A stretch of DNA of 43,355 nucleotides, from assembly GCA_019115125.1 (NCBI GenBank), contig DXEG01000016.1, positions 1-43,355 on the forward strand, in the 5' to 3' direction. The notes beneath the pieces were generated by a model that saw nothing but the letters and a program-made list of their open reading frames with translations, was not told the origin of the DNA and ran no database searches. The DNA comes from Candidatus Blautia faecipullorum. Lineage in GTDB: Bacteria > Bacillota > Clostridia > Lachnospirales > Lachnospiraceae. Every line of letters begins with the position of its first letter. The stretch's first letter is position 1. Positions 40,613 to 43,355 of the stretch are shown piece after piece. Made by a program: the position numbers and the translations under genes.

Positions 40613-41584
40613 ATGTTTAAAATGGCAATTTTAGGCGCTGGAGCCATCGCACACAAAATGTCAAACACCATTTCCCAGATGGAAAATGTAGAACCTTATA
40701 TCATCGCGGATGTAAACATTGAGAAGGCGAAGGAAGTAGGGGAGAAATACGGATACACAAAGATCTGCGGCTCCGTAGACGATATCCTCGCGGATGATCA
40801 GGTAGACCTGGTTTATATCGCCCTGCCTCATTCCCTTCACTACAAATTTACAAAGATCTGTCTGGAAGGCGGTAAAAATGTACTTTGCGAAAAATCCTTC
40901 ACAGTAAGCGCTTCTCAGGCAAAGGAGATCCTTGCGCTGGCGGAAGAGAAGAAGCTTCTTCTGCAGGAGGCGATCTGGACAAGATATATGCCGTCCAGAA
41001 AGATGATCGACGATATCATTGCCAGCGGCGTGATCGGAGAGGTTACCTCTCTTACGGCAAACCTGGGTTATGAACTGAGCGCTGTTCCGAGAATCTGGGA
41101 TGTGAATTTCGCAGGCGGCGCACTTCTGGACTGCGGCGTATATCTGGTTCATTTTGCGCGGATGATCTTCGGCGACAACATTACCGATATCAAAACCTCC
41201 GCTGTTTTCCGCAATGGCGTGGATATGTGCGACAATATCACCATGATTTTTGACGACAGCAAAATGGCGACTATGCAGTCCAACGTTTATGCCGCTCAGA
41301 ACCGTTCCGCGGCAATTTTCGGAACCAAGGGATATATTGAAATTACCAATATCAACAATCCTGAAAAAATCACAGTATTCAACGATCAGTACGAGGAGAT
41401 TGCTTCCTACATTCCGCCTCAGCAGATCACAGGATATGAATATGAAGTTCTTGCCTGCATGAGAGCTATCGAAAACGGCGAGATCGAGTGCCCGGAAGCT
41501 CCTCACTCTGAGACGATCAAGGTTATGGAGATCATGGACGGCATCCGTCAGTCCTGGGGATATGAGATCCCGCTGATTTCCTGA
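40613..41584 (+). CDS. Gfo/Idh/MocA-family oxidoreductase
   Basis: This NAD(P)-dependent dehydrogenase family acts on sugars, inositols and dihydrodiols. The 323-residue protein has an N-terminal Rossmann fold (MAILGAGAIAHKMSNTI) and the family signature VLCEKSFTVSASQAKE, with Ser in place of the usual Pro. GGALLDCGVYLVHFA lies in the substrate domain. It may oxidise or reduce a polyol or pentose feeding the pathway. Its role in the kinase-epimerase route is not required by the known steps, so it could broaden substrate range. It starts 21 nt after the kinase gene. Confidence 0.86.
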   Translation: MFKMAILGAGAIAHKMSNTISQMENVEPYIIADVNIEKAKEVGEKYGYTKICGSVDDILADDQVDLVYIALPHSLHYKFTKICLEGGKNVLCEKSFTVSASQAKEILALAEEKKLLLQEAIWTRYMPSRKMIDDIIASGVIGEVTSLTANLGYELSAVPRIWDVNFAGGALLDCGVYLVHFARMIFGDNITDIKTSAVFRNGVDMCDNITMIFDDSKMATMQSNVYAAQNRSAAIFGTKGYIEITNINNPEKITVFNDQYEEIASYIPPQQITGYEYEVLACMRAIENGEIECPEAPHSETIKVMEIMDGIRQSWGYEIPLIS

Positions 41585-41600
41585 CAGACAGGAGATTCCT

Positions 41601-42443
41601 ATGAGAGCATATACCTTAGGTTTATATGAAAAAGCGATGCCTTCCGAGCTGACCTGGAAGGAAAAGCTTGAGACGGCAAAAGCGGCGGGCTATGACTTTG
41701 TAGAGATCAGCATTGACGAGACAGACGCGAAGCTTGCCCGTCTGGAATGGACAGCAGAAGAGCGCGGGGAGCTTGTAAATACGATGTATGAGACAGGCCT
41801 TCCCATCCGCACCATGTGTCTGAGCGGCCATCGGAAATATCCGATCGGCAGCAGTGATCCAAAGGTCTGCGCCAGAGGAATGGAGATCATGGAAAAAGCC
41901 ATTCAGCTCGCGGACGATCTGGGGATCCGTATTATTCAGCTCGCGGGATATGATGTGTATTATGAGGAATCCACTCCCGAGACGGTGGAGCGTTTCGGGG
42001 AGAATCTCGCGAAGTGTGAGCGCATGGCGGCAAAAAAAGGCATCATCCTGGGCTTCGAGACTATGGAAACGGAATTTATGAATACGGTGGGAAAAGCCAT
42101 GAGGTATGTAAACCGTATCAACTCTCCGTATCTGGGCGTTTACCCGGATATGGGAAATATCACCAACGCCGCAAAAACCTACGGAACGGACGTACTTGAG
42201 GATATCCGCACCGGTATCGGCCATCTGGACGCCGTACATCTGAAGGAGACGGTTCCGGGAGTGTTCCGGGAGGTTCCCTTCGGAACAGGCCATGTGGACT
42301 TTCCGGCAGTGATTGCGGAGACCTGGAAGGCCGGAGTGCGCCGCTATGTGACAGAGTTCTGGTATACAGGCAATCCCAGGTGGAAAGAGGATCTGGATTT
42401 CGCGGTGGGGATGATGCGCCCTATACTGGACGCGCAGAAGTAA
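41601..42443 (+). CDS. ulaE: L-xylulose/L-ribulose 5-phosphate 3-epimerase (UlaE/SgbU type)
   Basis: UlaE/SgbU convert L-xylulose 5-phosphate to L-ribulose 5-phosphate. The 280-residue TIM-barrel protein has LGLYEKAMPSELTWKEKL, GYDFVEISIDETDAKLARL, MCLSGHRKYPIGSSDP, IQLAGYDVYYEESTPETVERF, YPDMGNI and HLDAVHLKETVPGVFREVPFG, all close to the E. coli UlaE pattern. Metal-binding Glu, Asp, His and Glu positions are kept. It lies 16 nt after the oxidoreductase gene and before the 4-epimerase, so the operon has both steps. Confidence 0.92.
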   Translation: MRAYTLGLYEKAMPSELTWKEKLETAKAAGYDFVEISIDETDAKLARLEWTAEERGELVNTMYETGLPIRTMCLSGHRKYPIGSSDPKVCARGMEIMEKAIQLADDLGIRIIQLAGYDVYYEESTPETVERFGENLAKCERMAAKKGIILGFETMETEFMNTVGKAMRYVNRINSPYLGVYPDMGNITNAAKTYGTDVLEDIRTGIGHLDAVHLKETVPGVFREVPFGTGHVDFPAVIAETWKAGVRRYVTEFWYTGNPRWKEDLDFAVGMMRPILDAQK

Positions 42444-42529
42444 AGCCAGATACAACTTGGCTTTCGGGGCAAACAAGTATATAATAAAATACAGGAGCAT
42501 CCGAAAATCATTTGTAAAGGAGAAAAACA

Positions 42530-43225
42530 ATGCTTGAGAAATTAAAAGAAGAAGTTTACAAAGCCAATATGGATCTGCCGAAATATGGTCTTGTAACATT
42601 TACCTGGGGAAATGTAAGCGGTATTGACAGAGAGAAAGGCCTCTTTGTGATCAAACCCAGCGGTGTGGAATATGACAGCCTGAAGCCGGAGGATATGGTA
42701 GTTGTGGATCTTCAGGGCAATAAGGTGGAGGGCGAGTACAATCCTTCCTCCGATACGGCTACTCATGTAGTTCTTTACAACGCGTTCCCCAATATCGGAG
42801 GAATCGTACATACTCATTCTTCCTGGGCCACAAGCTGGGCGCAGGCAGGAAGAGGAATTCCCTGCTACGGCACCACACACGCGGATTATATTTACGGCGA
42901 GGTTCCCTGTGTACGCAATCTGACAAAAGAAGAGATCGACGAGGCTTATGAGAAAAACACAGGTATTCTGATCGCGGATTATTTCAAGGACAAGGATTAT
43001 GAGGCTGTTCCGGCAGTGCTCTGCAAAAACCACGGTCCCTTCACCTGGGGCAAGGACGCTCATGAAGCGGTCCACAACGCGGTTGTGCTTGAGGAAGTAG
43101 CGAAGATGGCCTGCCGCTGCGAGACTATCAATCCGCAGGTAATGCCCGCTCCTCAGGAGCTTCAGGATAAGCATTACTACAGAAAACACGGAGCTAACGC
43201 TTACTACGGACAAATTAAAAAATAA
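42530..43225 (+). CDS. ulaF: L-ribulose-5-phosphate 4-epimerase (AraD/UlaF/SgbE type)
   Basis: This zinc enzyme turns L-ribulose 5-phosphate into D-xylulose 5-phosphate, the entry to the pentose phosphate pathway. The 231-residue protein shows [79 protein letters not shown] (zinc His pair) and [17 protein letters not shown]. Length and motifs are typical of AraD/UlaF. Substrate use in AraD and UlaF is the same, so araD is an equally fair symbol. AAAGGAG precedes the ATG. It is the last gene of the operon. Confidence 0.93.
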   Translation: MLEKLKEEVYKANMDLPKYGLVTFTWGNVSGIDREKGLFVIKPSGVEYDSLKPEDMVVVDLQGNKVEGEYNPSSDTATHVVLYNAFPNIGGIVHTHSSWATSWAQAGRGIPCYGTTHADYIYGEVPCVRNLTKEEIDEAYEKNTGILIADYFKDKDYEAVPAVLCKNHGPFTWGKDAHEAVHNAVVLEEVAKMACRCETINPQVMPAPQELQDKHYYRKHGANAYYGQIKK

Positions 43226-43234
43226 AGAAAAGGG

Positions 43235-43281
43235 GCTGTCGCATCAATGATTAAAAAATCATAGATGCGGCAGCATCTTTT
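43235..43281 (+). terminator. Terminator of the pentose operon
   Basis: GCTGTCGCATC pairs with GATGCGGCAGC and ATGATT with AATCAT within the loop, followed by ATCTTTT. Confidence 0.9.
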
Positions 43282-43282
43282 C

Positions 43283-43335
43283 GCCATTTTTTCACGGAAA
43301 TGTTTTTGTTACTTATTCCATTTCGGAAAAATGGC
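43283..43335. repeat. Inverted repeat after the terminator
   Basis: GCCATTTTTTC at 43283-43293 is nearly complementary to GAAAAATGGC at 43326-43335. No gene is visible in the final 130 nt. It may be another hairpin element or the regulatory region of a gene outside the window. Confidence 0.4.
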
Positions 43336-43355
43336 ATACTTTAATAGACCTTTTG

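Overview
The window looks like chromosomal DNA of an anaerobic, spore-forming Clostridia member, most likely Lachnospiraceae (Blautia/Coprococcus/Hungatella-like). This rests on the sporulation regulator SpoVT, strong AGGAGG ribosome sites, several carbohydrate ABC operons with LacI and YesMN-type control, rubrerythrin, and a CptIN-type III toxin-antitoxin locus, a family known from Coprococcus and Eubacterium rectale. The genus is inferred from protein and RNA families only. Most of the window has intermediate GC. A block at about 5985-12680 is clearly richer in A+T.

Layout. (1) 1-5984, housekeeping: the tail of an unidentified gene, spoVT, a class I DAHP synthase, a VanY-like M15 peptidase, pncB and cyclopropane fatty acid synthase. 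Two dispersed palindromic repeat families lie in the gaps. (2) 5985-12680, AT-rich accessory block: a MalY/PatB-like PLP enzyme, an NhaC-type antiporter and RidA in one operon; an EamA transporter with a rubrerythrin that carries rubredoxin domains at both ends; a convergent LysR gene; and a gene-free stretch with five copies of a 17-nt motif around a long nested hairpin. (3) 12683-19030: tRNA-Gln, a small secreted protein, a cytoplasmic GH29 fucosidase, an acyl-ACP thioesterase, a complete cptIN toxin-antitoxin locus, an AroE-like dehydrogenase with an altered substrate loop, and a LacI regulator. (4) 19052-27583, sugar-acid system: a YesM/YesN two-component pair, a binding protein, two permeases without an ATPase, a split UxaA-type dehydratase and a DapA-family aldolase. 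A tandem array of four terminator hairpins separates the binding protein from the permeases. (5) 27726-30503: a GGDEF-degenerate GGDEF-EAL cyclic-di-GMP protein. (6) 30630-43275, pentose system: a promoter with four AAAACGTTTT-type operators, a PMI-like cupin protein, an RbsABC-type transporter, FucU-type mutarotase, a DUF4432 epimerase-like protein, a second PMI-like cupin, a LyxK-like L-xylulose kinase, a Gfo/Idh/MocA oxidoreductase, a UlaE-type 3-epimerase and a UlaF/AraD-type 4-epimerase.

How the genes work together. In region 6 the kinase and two epimerases make a coherent route: L-xylulose to L-xylulose 5-phosphate, to L-ribulose 5-phosphate, to D-xylulose 5-phosphate. The two cupin proteins are the natural candidates for the missing aldose-ketose isomerase, acting on an imported aldopentose such as L-lyxose or L-xylose. 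Region 4 has dehydratase and aldolase but no kinase, which suggests non-phosphorylative breakdown of an aldonic or aldaric acid to pyruvate plus an aldehyde. Both binding-protein genes are followed by hairpins before the next gene, which would let binding protein exceed membrane subunits.

The best single finding is cptIN at 16244-16901. It has a near-consensus promoter, two exact 45-nt repeats whose differences are mostly compensatory changes in an interleaved (pseudoknot) pairing, a terminator, and the toxin gene. The least characterised metabolic system is the pentose cluster with two unusual cupin proteins.
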